A stretch of DNA of 19,522 nt from the NCBI GenBank assembly GCA_031425695.1, contig JANPJV010000042.1, positions 1 through 19,522 of the forward strand. The letters run 5' to 3'. Of the stretch, positions 6,960-14,045 are shown one piece after another. The notes under the pieces were generated by a model that worked only from the letters and a program-made list of their open reading frames with translations, did not search any database and was not told the origin of the DNA. The position numbers and the translations under genes are program-made. This DNA is from JANPJV01 sp031425695. GTDB lineage: Bacteria; Pseudomonadota; Gammaproteobacteria; Xanthomonadales; SZUA-5. Positions within the stretch are counted from its first letter, which is position 1, and the number at the start of each line of letters is the position of its first letter.

Positions 6960-7759
6960 TTCAAAACCAGCGCCGGATCGAGCTTGACGTCGAACCAGTT
7001 CAAGCCCCAGTGCAGGTGGGGGCCGCTGGCGCGGCCGGTCATGCCGATGGCGCCGATGGGGTCGCCGGGGCTAAGGACCTGGCCTTCCTGTACGTCGATG
7101 CGGCTCATGTGGATGTAGACGCTGCTGACGCCGTGGCCGTGGTCGAGGACGACGGTCTTGCCGGCCAGCAGCATGCCCGGGTGGATGAGGGTGACGAGGC
7201 CGGGCGCGGGGGCGCGGACCTGGGTGCCGGCCCCGCCAGCGATGTCGAGACCCATGTGCGGGTTCTTGGGCTCGCCATTGAGCACGCGCTGGCTGCCGTA
7301 GACACCGCTGAAGCGTCCGGGCGCGGGACGTTTGAAGCGATGAGCAAAATCACTGCGCGGATCATTGCGCGCGCGGGCTGCAGCGATCAGCGCGCCCTCG
7401 CGTTCGATGCGCGCCTGCTCCGCGGGATTCGGCGTGACCGTCGCTTGCGGCAAACCAGACACGCGCTCGATCGCGTACTCGCGCGGCGGGACCGGGAGCC
7501 CGGCGCAGCGTGCCTTGTCCTCGTCGGGCAGGCGCACGCAGATCGACACGCGGAGCTGGTCGCGGCCGATGCCGAAGACGAAGCGACCCTGCCCATCGAC
7601 GAGCAGGTCGCGCTGGCCGACGCTCACTCGCGCTCCGGGCGTGGTCGTGCCGGTGACCAGCTGGCCCTGGCGCAGTTCGGCTTCGAGGGTGAGGCCGGCG
7701 GGCGGGGTTGCGGTTGCGGAGAGGGGAAGGAGGAGCAGGGCTGATACCAAGAAGTGCAT
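6956..7759 (-). CDS. Secreted M23-family metallopeptidase (LytM-type)
   Basis: 267 residues. Residues 1 to about 18 are a signal peptide (MHFLVSALLLLPLSATATP). About 20-95 is a beta-rich region with two cysteines (Cys74, Cys85), followed by a Glu/Arg/Ala-rich linker and the M23 domain (about 145-260). The zinc motifs are intact: HMGLDIA (His168, Asp172), His217 in YIHMSR, and PHLHWGL (His248, His250). It should therefore be an active peptidoglycan endopeptidase rather than an EnvC/NlpD-like activator. Start: ATG at 7759; an overlapping TTG at 7762 is less likely. It lies directly downstream of the dihydroorotase with a palindromic repeat between. Its TAG stop lies within the GTAG repeat boundary. 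Confidence 0.93.
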   Translation of the reverse strand: MHFLVSALLLLPLSATATPPAGLTLEAELRQGQLVTGTTTPGARVSVGQRDLLVDGQGRFVFGIGRDQLRVSICVRLPDEDKARCAGLPVPPREYAIERVSGLPQATVTPNPAEQARIEREGALIAAARARNDPRSDFAHRFKRPAPGRFSGVYGSQRVLNGEPKNPHMGLDIAGGAGTQVRAPAPGLVTLIHPGMLLAGKTVVLDHGHGVSSVYIHMSRIDVQEGQVLSPGDPIGAIGMTGRASGPHLHWGLNWFDVKLDPALVLK

Positions 7760-7771
7760 CAAAGGGCCTTT

Positions 7772-7857
7772 GCTTTACGTGGATCCGGACCTTGTCCGGA
7801 CGCTTGTGATCTTTCGAGTTGGAGAGCGTCCGGACAAGGTCCGGACCCACGTAAAGC
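7772..7857. repeat. Inverted repeat with 'CGGACAAGGTCCG' core between pyrC and the M23 gene
   Basis: Left arm 7772-7804 and right arm 7825-7857, 33 bases each, are inverted copies with a single mismatch; spacer 20 bases. Each arm contains the smaller palindrome tccggaccttgtccgga or its inverse. The core cggacaaggtccg with flanking cccac also occurs in the tandem array at 9233-9304 on the other side of the dihydroorotase gene. It fills the spacer and would form a strong hairpin in the transcript. Confidence 0.92.
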
Positions 7858-7858
7858 T

Positions 7859-9193
7859 CTAGCGCTCGAACACCAGCCGCTCTCCCAGCCTCGAGTCGTC
7901 AATGACCCCTTCGTGATAGACCAGGTGCCCATTGACGAAGGTCGCGGCGACGCTGGAGCGGAAGCGGTCGCCTTCGAAAGGCGACCAGCCGCAGCGGTTG
8001 AGGATCTGCGCGCGCTCGACCACGTGCGGCTTGTCGAGATCGACCAGCACCAGGTCGGCCGCATAGCCTTCGCGCAGGAAGCCGCGGTTGGCGACGTTGT
8101 ACAGCTGCGCGGGTTTGTGGGCGATGCGGCTGGCGATCAGGGGCAGGTCGAAATCGCCATCGAAGTAGCGTTCGAGCACCAGCGGCAGCGCGAACTGCAC
8201 CAGCGGCAGCCCGGCGGCGGCCTTCTCGTAGACCTCGCTTTTCTCGCTCAGCAGGTGCGGCGCGTGGTCGGTTGCGAGCACGTCGATCCGGCCATCCTTG
8301 ACCGCCGCGATAATGGCTGCGCGATCGCTCGGCTCCTTGATCGACGGGTTGCACTTGATCAGGTTGCCCTTGCGCGCGTAATCGCGTCGATCGAACTGCA
8401 GGAAGTGCAGGCAGGTTTCAGCGGTGATGCGCTTGGCGAGGCTCTCGCCGGGTTCGAACAGCGCGAGCTCCTCGGCGGTGGTCAGGTGCAGCACATGCAG
8501 GCGCGAGCCATGCCGGCGCGCCAGCTCCATCGCCAGCTGGGTCGACTTCATGCACGCTTCGCGCGAGCGGATGTCAGCGTGCGCGTCCGGTGGGATCGCG
8601 TCGCCCCAGCGCGCCTTCGCGGCGGCCAGGTTGACGTTGATGGTCGGCGTGTCTTCACAGTGGGTTGCGATCAGGCACGGCGCATCGCGGAAGATTGCGT
8701 CGAGGACCTCGATGCGGTCGACCAGCATGTTGCCGGTCGACGCGCCCATGAACACCTTGATGCCCGCGATGGCGCGCTTGTCGGCGCGCGCGATGTCGTC
8801 GAGATTGTCGTTGGTGGCGCCGAGATAAAACGCAAAGTTGGCCACCGCCGAGCGCGCGGCGCGCTCGTACTTGTCGGCGACCGCCGTGGCGCTGCCGGTC
8901 CACGGCGACGTGTTGGGCATCTCCATGAAGCTGGTGATGCCCCCGGCCACCGCAGCGCGCGATTCAGTCGCGAGATCGCCCTTGTGCGTGAGCCCGGGTT
9001 CGCGGAAGTGCACTTGGTCATCGATTATGCCCGGCATCAGCACGCGCCCGGCGGCATCGATGACCTGCTCGTCTGCCCGTGCGGCCAGGCCATTGCCAAT
9101 GGCATCGATCCGGCCGTCGCGAATACGCAGGTCGCCGTCAAAGACCCGGCCTTCGTTGACCATGCGCGCATTGACGATCAAGTGCTGTTGCAT
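7859..9193 (-). CDS. pyrC: Dihydroorotase (class I amidohydrolase)
   Basis: 444 residues, the length of class I dihydroorotases. Cyclises carbamoyl aspartate to dihydroorotate in pyrimidine synthesis. Seen: VLMPGIIDDQVHFREPGLTHKGD (51-73), GGITSFMEMPNTSP (84-97), AGIKVFMGASTGNM with Lys146, LIATHCED, HVLHLTTAEE, the metal-ligand motif LATDHAPH, and the C-terminal amidohydrolase strand YAADLVLVDLDKP. The HxH metal motif of most amidohydrolases reads QxH here (Gln60, His62). I recall the DDQVHFREPG form from dihydroorotases of Bacteroidetes and Xanthomonadales, so the call stands, but a related cyclic-amidohydrolase role cannot be fully excluded. Start ATG at 9193. Confidence 0.88.
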   Translation of the reverse strand: MQQHLIVNARMVNEGRVFDGDLRIRDGRIDAIGNGLAARADEQVIDAAGRVLMPGIIDDQVHFREPGLTHKGDLATESRAAVAGGITSFMEMPNTSPWTGSATAVADKYERAARSAVANFAFYLGATNDNLDDIARADKRAIAGIKVFMGASTGNMLVDRIEVLDAIFRDAPCLIATHCEDTPTINVNLAAAKARWGDAIPPDAHADIRSREACMKSTQLAMELARRHGSRLHVLHLTTAEELALFEPGESLAKRITAETCLHFLQFDRRDYARKGNLIKCNPSIKEPSDRAAIIAAVKDGRIDVLATDHAPHLLSEKSEVYEKAAAGLPLVQFALPLVLERYFDGDFDLPLIASRIAHKPAQLYNVANRGFLREGYAADLVLVDLDKPHVVERAQILNRCGWSPFEGDRFRSSVAATFVNGHLVYHEGVIDDSRLGERLVFER

Positions 9194-9232
9194 GGGGTGC
9201 CTGCTAGGGGGAGTCAATGTTGGGGGAAAAGC

Positions 9233-9304
9233 GTTCGGACAAGGTCCGAACCCACCAAGGTCCGAAGCCACCAAGGTCCGAAGCCACCAAGGTCCGAACC
9301 CACG
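9233..9304. repeat. Four 16-base tandem repeats (aaggtccgaa[cg]ccac[cg])
   Basis: Contiguous units occupy 9241-9256, 9257-9272, 9273-9288 and 9289-9304. Units 1 and 4 carry accc, units 2 and 3 agcc. The preceding gttcggac at 9233-9240 pairs with gtccgaac at 9244-9251, giving a palindrome of the same type as the core at 7772-7857. It lies in the 161-base gap between coaX and pyrC, upstream of the pyrC start. Nothing else is recognised in 9194-9354. Confidence 0.9.
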
Positions 9305-9354
9305 CAGCTCGATCAGCTGTATCTCCCATCATAGGTCAGGCTTGCGCCGGCGTC

Positions 9355-10110
9355 CTATGAGGTCAATGCCTCATCTGCCCAACGACCCAGGCCTTCGAGT
9401 ACCAGGTCGGGCACACACTGATGTTCCAGGCGCAGATGCGCGCCCAGGAGGCCGGCGGCACCGCCGCTGAGCACGAGCTGCGGCGGCGCCTTCAAGCGGC
9501 TGCTGGCCTGGCCGTGGCTGCGCTCGATCACGGCAATGCAGGCCTGCAGGGCGCCGCTCCAGACGGCGTCGGAGGTGTTGTCGGCAAACGCCTGGACGTT
9601 GCGGAATGCCTGCGAGCGGACACCCGCGGTGCCGCGGTGGAGCGCGCTGCGCATGAGCTCGGGCCCGGGCACGATCAGCCCGCCCTGATGGATGCCTTGC
9701 GCGTCGACCAGGTCGAGCGTCAACGCCGTCCCCGCATCGGCGAGCAGGAACGCATCGCGCAGGCGGGCGGCAGCGCCCGCCATGGCGAGAAAGCGATCAC
9801 TGCCGAGCCGGCCCGGTTCTGGGTAGGCGTTGTAGATGCCCAGCGCATGCGCCGGACTGGTGAAGAAACGGCTGGTGCTGGCCAGCCGTTCGCCCAGTGC
9901 CGCCCGCAGTTGCGCGTTCATGGCCAGTCCGGTCGAGCTGATCCAGACACGGGCGGCGCGCCCGGCCGCCTGCAACAGCGGCGCCAGCGCGCCGAGCTGC
10001 CCGTCGCGATGCTCGATCGGCGCACCCGGAGCCAGCACACCGGCATGCCACAGCGCCCATTTCAAGCGGCTGTTGCCGAGATCGATCAGCAATTCCGGTT
10101 CGAGGCTCAT
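9355..10110 (-). CDS. coaX: Type III pantothenate kinase
   Basis: 251 residues. Phosphorylates pantothenate, the first step of CoA synthesis; type III enzymes belong to the ASKHA fold and are not inhibited by CoA. Motifs: phosphate-binding DLGNSRLKW (10-18), RLGSDRFLAMAGAAARL (pantothenate-binding region with the GxDR motif), LADAGTALTLDLVDAQGIHQGGLIVPG, and a C-terminal LVLSGGAAGLLGAHL. The ATG at 10110 overlaps the birA stop as ATGA. BirA next to CoaX is a recurrent bacterial pairing. It is the last gene of the Fak-PlsY-BirA-CoaX run. Confidence 0.93.
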   Translation of the reverse strand: MSLEPELLIDLGNSRLKWALWHAGVLAPGAPIEHRDGQLGALAPLLQAAGRAARVWISSTGLAMNAQLRAALGERLASTSRFFTSPAHALGIYNAYPEPGRLGSDRFLAMAGAAARLRDAFLLADAGTALTLDLVDAQGIHQGGLIVPGPELMRSALHRGTAGVRSQAFRNVQAFADNTSDAVWSGALQACIAVIERSHGQASSRLKAPPQLVLSGGAAGLLGAHLRLEHQCVPDLVLEGLGRWADEALTS

Positions 10111-10886
10111 GACCGGTCGGCCTCCGGGCGAATGCTCACTTCCGCGGCACTCAAGCGGTGTTCCACGCCGTCGACCAGCACGCGCAGGCGTCCGCGCTCA
10201 TCGATGCCGACGCCGGTCGCACGCGTGCGCACAGCTCCCTGGTGCAGCCACAGAGGCCTTCCCGCGAGCGCGTCCACGGCCGGCCACGCTGCCACCACGC
10301 CCGCCAGGCCATGGACATCGAAGTCCTCAAGCTGCATCAGCAGATCGTGCAGCAGCCTGCCGGCCACCTCGCTGCGATCGAGCGTGACGCCGGCGCTGGA
10401 AAGGTCGGTCCAGGGCTGGTCGATTGGTGCGTCCGCCGGCAGCGAATGATTAAGGCCGACGCCGATGATCGTGCGCGATCCGGTGCCATCAGGCAGGACT
10501 TCTAAGAGAATTCCGGCGATTTTCTGGTTGTCGACGAGGACATCGTTGGGCCACTTGAGCAGCGCGCTCACGCCGATTCCCGCCAGCATGCGTTGCAGGG
10601 CGAGCCCGACGGCAAGCGACAGGCCGGAAAGCGCTTGCAGGCTGCGCGTGCTGGTCCAGATCAAACTGAGATAAATGGCTGCCCCCCGCGGCGAATGCCA
10701 GCGACGCCCGTGCTGTCCACGTCCCGCGGTCTGTGCATCCGCCAGGATCGCGAGCGGCCCACGCTCACCCGCACCGATGCGTTCGCGTGCAAGCCCCTGC
10801 GTCGAATCGAGCTCGCCGTGGAGCTCGATCCGCACCCGCGGTGCCAGCGCGGCGATGCGGGCGTGGTCCAGCGCGAACAGGGTCAA
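10107..10886 (-). CDS. birA: Biotin--[acetyl-CoA-carboxylase] ligase, monofunctional
   Basis: 259 residues with a TTG start at 10886, chosen because TTGA overlaps the plsY stop exactly as ATGA does elsewhere in this window, and GGAG lies 9 bases upstream. No ATG/GTG start fits the conserved N-terminus; the much longer open frame upstream is the shadow of plsY. The protein attaches biotin via biotinyl-AMP to the carboxyl carrier protein of acetyl-CoA carboxylase. Seen: ELDSTQGLARE, the biotin/AMP loop AGRGQHGRRWHSPRG (54-68), KWPNDVLVDNQKIAGILLE and IIGVGLN. It lacks the N-terminal helix-turn-helix of E. coli-type BirA, so it cannot repress bio genes in the same way. A C-terminal SH3-like portion is present. 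Confidence 0.9.
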   Translation of the reverse strand: MTLFALDHARIAALAPRVRIELHGELDSTQGLARERIGAGERGPLAILADAQTAGRGQHGRRWHSPRGAAIYLSLIWTSTRSLQALSGLSLAVGLALQRMLAGIGVSALLKWPNDVLVDNQKIAGILLEVLPDGTGSRTIIGVGLNHSLPADAPIDQPWTDLSSAGVTLDRSEVAGRLLHDLLMQLEDFDVHGLAGVVAAWPAVDALAGRPLWLHQGAVRTRATGVGIDERGRLRVLVDGVEHRLSAAEVSIRPEADRS

Positions 10887-11527
10887 GCGCCGCCGCTCCG
10901 CCGCGCGAATACGCGGGCACGCTCGAAACGGTTCTCGGTGCCGGCCCGCAGCCGTTCGAGATTGCTGCGGTGGGTGAAGGCCAGGAACAGACCCGCGGCC
11001 ACGGCCAGGGCCAGGGTGGCGGGCGCCAGCGGGCTGGCCATGCCCCACAGCAACAACGGGAATGCGAGGCCGGCGATGACCGTCCCGAGGCCCACATAAC
11101 CCGTCGTCGTCAGGACCAGTGCCCAGACCAGCAGCGCGGCCATGCCCACCCATGGGTAGAGCGCCAGCATCGCACCGAACAGCGTGCCCGCACCCTTGCC
11201 GCCACGCAGCCCGTGGAAGAGCGGATAGCAATGACCGACGGCCGCCGCCAGGCCACAGGCGAGTGCTTCGGACATGGGGTCGAGCACTGGCGGGCCAAAC
11301 CAACCCAGCCGCGCGATCACCAGCGCCGCGAAGACGCCCTTGCCCACGTCGATCAGCGCGGTGCCCAGCGCGAAGGCCTTGCCTTGCGTACGCAGGGCAT
11401 TGGTCGAGCCGGCATTGCCGCTGCCTACGGTGCGGATATCCACTCCGCGCAGGCGGCCGAGCAGCAGGCTGCCGACCACGCTGCCGATCAGGTAGGACAG
11501 CAAAAGCTTGATGCCCAAGGCGATCAT
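10883..11527 (-). CDS. plsY: Acyl-phosphate:glycerol-3-phosphate acyltransferase
   Basis: 214 residues, integral membrane. Transfers an acyl group from acyl-phosphate to glycerol 3-phosphate to form lysophosphatidic acid. The PlsY cytoplasmic loop motifs are clear: GSGNAGSTNALRT (35-47), GHCYPLFHGLRGGKGAGT (98-115) and AFTHRSNLERLRAGTENRF near the C-terminus, with about five hydrophobic segments. Start ATG at 11527, 11 bases after the stop of the preceding gene, so the two are co-transcribed. The neighbour is a predicted fatty acid kinase whose product, acyl-phosphate, is the PlsY substrate. The short C-terminal Arg/Gly tail is unremarkable. Confidence 0.96.
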   Translation of the reverse strand: MIALGIKLLLSYLIGSVVGSLLLGRLRGVDIRTVGSGNAGSTNALRTQGKAFALGTALIDVGKGVFAALVIARLGWFGPPVLDPMSEALACGLAAAVGHCYPLFHGLRGGKGAGTLFGAMLALYPWVGMAALLVWALVLTTTGYVGLGTVIAGLAFPLLLWGMASPLAPATLALAVAAGLFLAFTHRSNLERLRAGTENRFERARVFARRSGGA

Positions 11528-11538
11528 CTAAGCCAAGC

Positions 11539-13371
11539 TCACGGGATGCTCTCCAGGCCAACCACCAATGACCCGGGACCGGCGTGCACGCCCACTGCGG
11601 GGCCGGTTTCGACCACCCAGATTCGCTCCAGGGCCGGCAGCCGCTCGCGCAGCGCACCGGCAAGCCTGGCGGCGTCGTCGCGTGCATCGCAATGGCCGAC
11701 GATGGCTCGATAGCGACAGCCGGCGGCTGCACGGCGGGCCACCACGCCGGCAAAGCGATCGACCAGGTTGCGGGCGCCCACCAGCGCGGAAAACGGCCGG
11801 ACGAGCCCGTTCTTGTTCGCGATCAGCACGGTCAGGCCGAGTATCCGCGCCAGCCGTTCGGCAATCTTCGGGATACGCCCGCCGCGCACGCCATAGCGCA
11901 GGTCGCGGATGAGCGCGTAGGTACGCGTGCGCGCCATTGACGCGTGCGCCGCCGCCAGTACCGCCGCGAGATCACCACCGGCCGCGGCGCACTCGGCTGC
12001 AGCGAGCGTGACCAGGCCCTGGCCACCAGCCGCATTGAAGGTGTCGACTACCGAGATGCGCTTGGCACCCGACTCGCGAGCCGCAATCTGGGCGGCCTGG
12101 AAGGTGCCCGAGAGCCGACTCGAGAGCTCGACCGAAACCACGTTGTCACAGTGGGCGAGCACCAGGTCAAAGGCCCGCCGGAAATCCCCCGGTGGCGGCT
12201 GCGAAGTGCGCGGCGTCAAGGGTGCCTGGCGCAGGCGCTCGTAGAGCTCGCGCGGGGACATCGTGATGCGGTCGAGATAGTCGTCTTCCCCGAACAGGAT
12301 GCGGACCGGGACCACGAAAATGCCGAGACGTTCGATCTCGCTCGCAGGCAGGTCGCCCGCGGAATCGGTCACCACGCGTACGCGCTGGAAGGTCGCCGCC
12401 CGCAGGCGCGACTGCGCCTGCATGTCATCGGCTTTGCGCTGGGTTACGCTGCCGAGCGCGACCAGCGCTTCGAACAACTGGTTCGGGCGGTCGATGTGGG
12501 CGTGCACGCGTACGCGCCCGCTGCCGCCGGCGACCACCAACGAATCCAGCTCGAGACTGGTCAACAGCTCACGAACGCGTGCCAGGTCCAGGTTTGCGCC
12601 GCTGATCACGCATTCGGTGCAGTAGCGATAAGTGCTCGACGCCTCGACCGCCTCCAGGTGAACATGGTCGGCTTGGCTGCTCGCCTGGCCGTCGACCTCG
12701 GCGGCCCGGCGGAGCGCGCCGCGCCCACGCTCGGCGAAGTCCTGTACGCCTTCGAGGAAGTCGACGAAACCGGCGGCGCCGGCATCGACCACGCCGGCCG
12801 CGCGCAGCACGGGCAGGAGGTTGGGGGTATTTGCCAAAGATTGGCGAGCGCGCTCCAGCGATCGGCGAAAAAGCGTCGACAGGTCGCTGACCCCGGACTT
12901 GGCGAGGCGTTCGAGCTCGGCGGCAAAATCGTGCATCACGCTGAGCATGGTGCCCTCGCGCGGATCGGCGAGACAGGCGCGTGCGGACCTCGAGGCGCTG
13001 GCTGTCGCGTGAGCGAGCTCGGTTGCCCCGGCCTCGCGGAGACTTCCGAGCGCCTGCGCCAGACCCTCGAAGAACTGTGCCAGGATCGCCCCGGAGTTGC
13101 CGCGCGAGCCATCGATAGCCTCACGCGCAACGCTCTTCAGGACCTCGCCGAGCGAGGCTCCGGGCAGGCGCCGCGCAGTGCGCATGACAGTGGCCATGGT
13201 GAACGCCATATTCGTCCCGGTATCGCCATCGGGTACCGGGAACACATTGATACGATTGAGTTCCTCACGCCCAGCCAAGACGCGCCCGGCACCAGCGATG
13301 AGGGCACCCTTGAGGAGGGCGCCACTCAGGCGCATCACGGGAAATGTTACTGGGCTGGCAATGGTGGACAT
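11539..13371 (-). CDS. Fused fatty acid kinase: FakA-type DAK2 kinase plus FakB/DegV fatty-acid-binding domain
   Basis: 610 residues from ATG 13371. Domain order: DAK2/DhaL kinase (about 18-215) with nucleotide-binding NVFPVPDGDTGTNM (Asp48, Asp50) and GSRGNSGAILAQFFEGL (88-104); FakA middle-like segment (about 247-318) with YRYCTEC, LDSLVVAGGSGRVRVHAH and DDMQAQ; then a complete DegV/FakB domain (331-605) with VVTDSAGDLP, RTSQPPPGDF (388-397), VELSSRLSGTFQAAQ, RGGRIPK (496-502) and VGHCDARDD (His560). The FakA C-terminal signature GGQTMNPS is absent, so a true FakB appears to replace that domain. Expected role: load an exogenous or recycled fatty acid and phosphorylate it to acyl-phosphate for PlsY, encoded next. 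Start is uncertain: ATGs at 13464, 13371 and 13335 lack strong Shine-Dalgarno sites; homology to FakA starts near residue 14. Confidence 0.88.
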   Translation of the reverse strand: MSTIASPVTFPVMRLSGALLKGALIAGAGRVLAGREELNRINVFPVPDGDTGTNMAFTMATVMRTARRLPGASLGEVLKSVAREAIDGSRGNSGAILAQFFEGLAQALGSLREAGATELAHATASASRSARACLADPREGTMLSVMHDFAAELERLAKSGVSDLSTLFRRSLERARQSLANTPNLLPVLRAAGVVDAGAAGFVDFLEGVQDFAERGRGALRRAAEVDGQASSQADHVHLEAVEASSTYRYCTECVISGANLDLARVRELLTSLELDSLVVAGGSGRVRVHAHIDRPNQLFEALVALGSVTQRKADDMQAQSRLRAATFQRVRVVTDSAGDLPASEIERLGIFVVPVRILFGEDDYLDRITMSPRELYERLRQAPLTPRTSQPPPGDFRRAFDLVLAHCDNVVSVELSSRLSGTFQAAQIAARESGAKRISVVDTFNAAGGQGLVTLAAAECAAAGGDLAAVLAAAHASMARTRTYALIRDLRYGVRGGRIPKIAERLARILGLTVLIANKNGLVRPFSALVGARNLVDRFAGVVARRAAAGCRYRAIVGHCDARDDAARLAGALRERLPALERIWVVETGPAVGVHAGPGSLVVGLESIP

Positions 13372-13432
13372 TGCTGCAGCATAGAACGCCAACGGCTTGG
13401 CGCGATGCTGCAGCGCGGCAGTGTCCGTGCCT

Positions 13433-13452
13433 AAGTGTCCGCGAGCGGACAC
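13433..13452. promoter_or_regulatory. Small palindrome upstream of the Fak operon
   Basis: gtgtccgc (13435-13442) and gcggacac (13445-13452) form a perfect 8-base inverted repeat with a 2-base centre, about 65 bases upstream of the chosen fak start. It could be an operator or only a chance GC-rich palindrome. No convincing promoter hexamers were seen in 13372-13633 for either strand. Confidence 0.3.
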
Positions 13453-13633
13453 ACTTGCGTACACATACGGACGCTGGATGAACGCCCGAGTCGGGATTTA
13501 CATTCCACTCGGCGCGCGCAGGACGCCATTCATGGCATCTGGAGAGCGAAACGATCGGCACCGGCGCATTGTCCACCCATGGCACAGTTCCTGCCTTGGT
13601 TGCCCTGAGTCAATTGCTTCCCGGAGGTCCGCC

Positions 13634-13846
13634 ATGAACAACAAACGTATGCGCTTCGGCTTCCTGGTGCTATGCCTGTACGCCGCCCTCGGCGTGATTG
13701 GTCTCGCCAGTCGCCATCCTCAAGGTCCCGCGCTCGAGCTCGCGCAACTCGCCAAGGCCGCCTCCAAGAGTGTACGCGCGACCGACAGCGGTAGCGCCGA
13801 TCCGAGCGTCGAGTGGCACTCTTTCCTGCCAGGCGCGTTCAAGTAA
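13634..13846 (+). CDS. Small predicted membrane-anchored or secreted protein, 70 residues
   Basis: The ATG at 13634 follows ggaggt with about 6 bases spacing, the best Shine-Dalgarno in the window, and the TAA stop is followed directly by a perfect hairpin. The protein has a basic start (MNNKRMRFG), a hydrophobic stretch FLVLCLYAALGVIGLA (about 10-25), then a hydrophilic tail with ELAQLAKAASKSVRATDS and a C-terminal VEWHSFLPGAFK. This looks like an uncleaved signal anchor or a signal peptide with a short mature peptide. I do not recognise a family. It is divergent from the Fak operon and upstream of mtfA; a longer in-frame upstream extension (from 13397) is rejected because it ignores the strong ribosome site. 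Possibly abundant or regulatory; function unknown. Confidence 0.7.
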   Translation: MNNKRMRFGFLVLCLYAALGVIGLASRHPQGPALELAQLAKAASKSVRATDSGSADPSVEWHSFLPGAFK

Positions 13847-13849
13847 TTT

Positions 13850-13881
13850 CTCTGAAAGGTCCATTCCTGGACCTTTCAGAG
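13850..13881 (+). terminator. Perfect 13-base hairpin after the small protein gene
   Basis: ctctgaaaggtcc (13850-13862) pairs with ggacctttcagag (13869-13881) around a 6-base loop, beginning 4 bases after the stop codon. There is no immediate T-run, so this may be an mRNA-stabilising hairpin; the T-rich stretch at 13901-13905 follows 20 bases later within the next palindrome. Confidence 0.6.
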
Positions 13882-13887
13882 ACGCTC

Positions 13888-13908
13888 AACAAAAATGTCA
13901 TTTTTGTT
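13888..13908. terminator. A/T palindrome aacaaaaatg-t-catttttgtt
   Basis: A perfect 10-base inverted repeat about a single central T, with runs of A on the left and T on the right. Either strand would give a short A-U hairpin ending in U, so it could aid bidirectional termination; it could also be an operator. Its A/T content is unlike the surrounding sequence. Confidence 0.4.
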
Positions 13909-13919
13909 TCGCTTCACTA

Positions 13920-13940
13920 TCAATGACGCAGGGTCATTGA
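13920..13940. promoter_or_regulatory. Inverted repeat tcaatgac-N5-gtcattga
   Basis: Perfect 8-base arms (13920-13927, 13933-13940) 5 bases apart, about 105 bases upstream of mtfA. Third palindrome in a row after the small gene. The spacing fits a dimeric regulator site, but no regulator can be named. The rest of the gap to 14045 shows nothing else. Confidence 0.35.
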
Positions 13941-14045
13941 AATGGCGGCACCGCCGTGTGCCGCGACGCCTCGGGCACAATGTCGAGGCTCGAGAGCTTC
14001 TCACCAATCGCGCGCCGGCACGCTGCGCCATGGATAATCGGGCGC

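Noticed and set aside
9241..9304. Tandem 16-base repeats as a CRISPR array
   Set aside because: Units are contiguous with no unique spacers, and no cas genes are near; this is a short tandem repeat.
9323..9356. Terminator after coaX (catagg ... cctatg)
   Set aside because: Only six complementary bases with a long loop and no T-run.
11539..13371. Dihydroxyacetone kinase (DhaL) reading of the DAK2 domain
   Set aside because: No DhaK or DhaM is nearby, and the attached DegV domain and the plsY neighbour fit fatty acid kinase.
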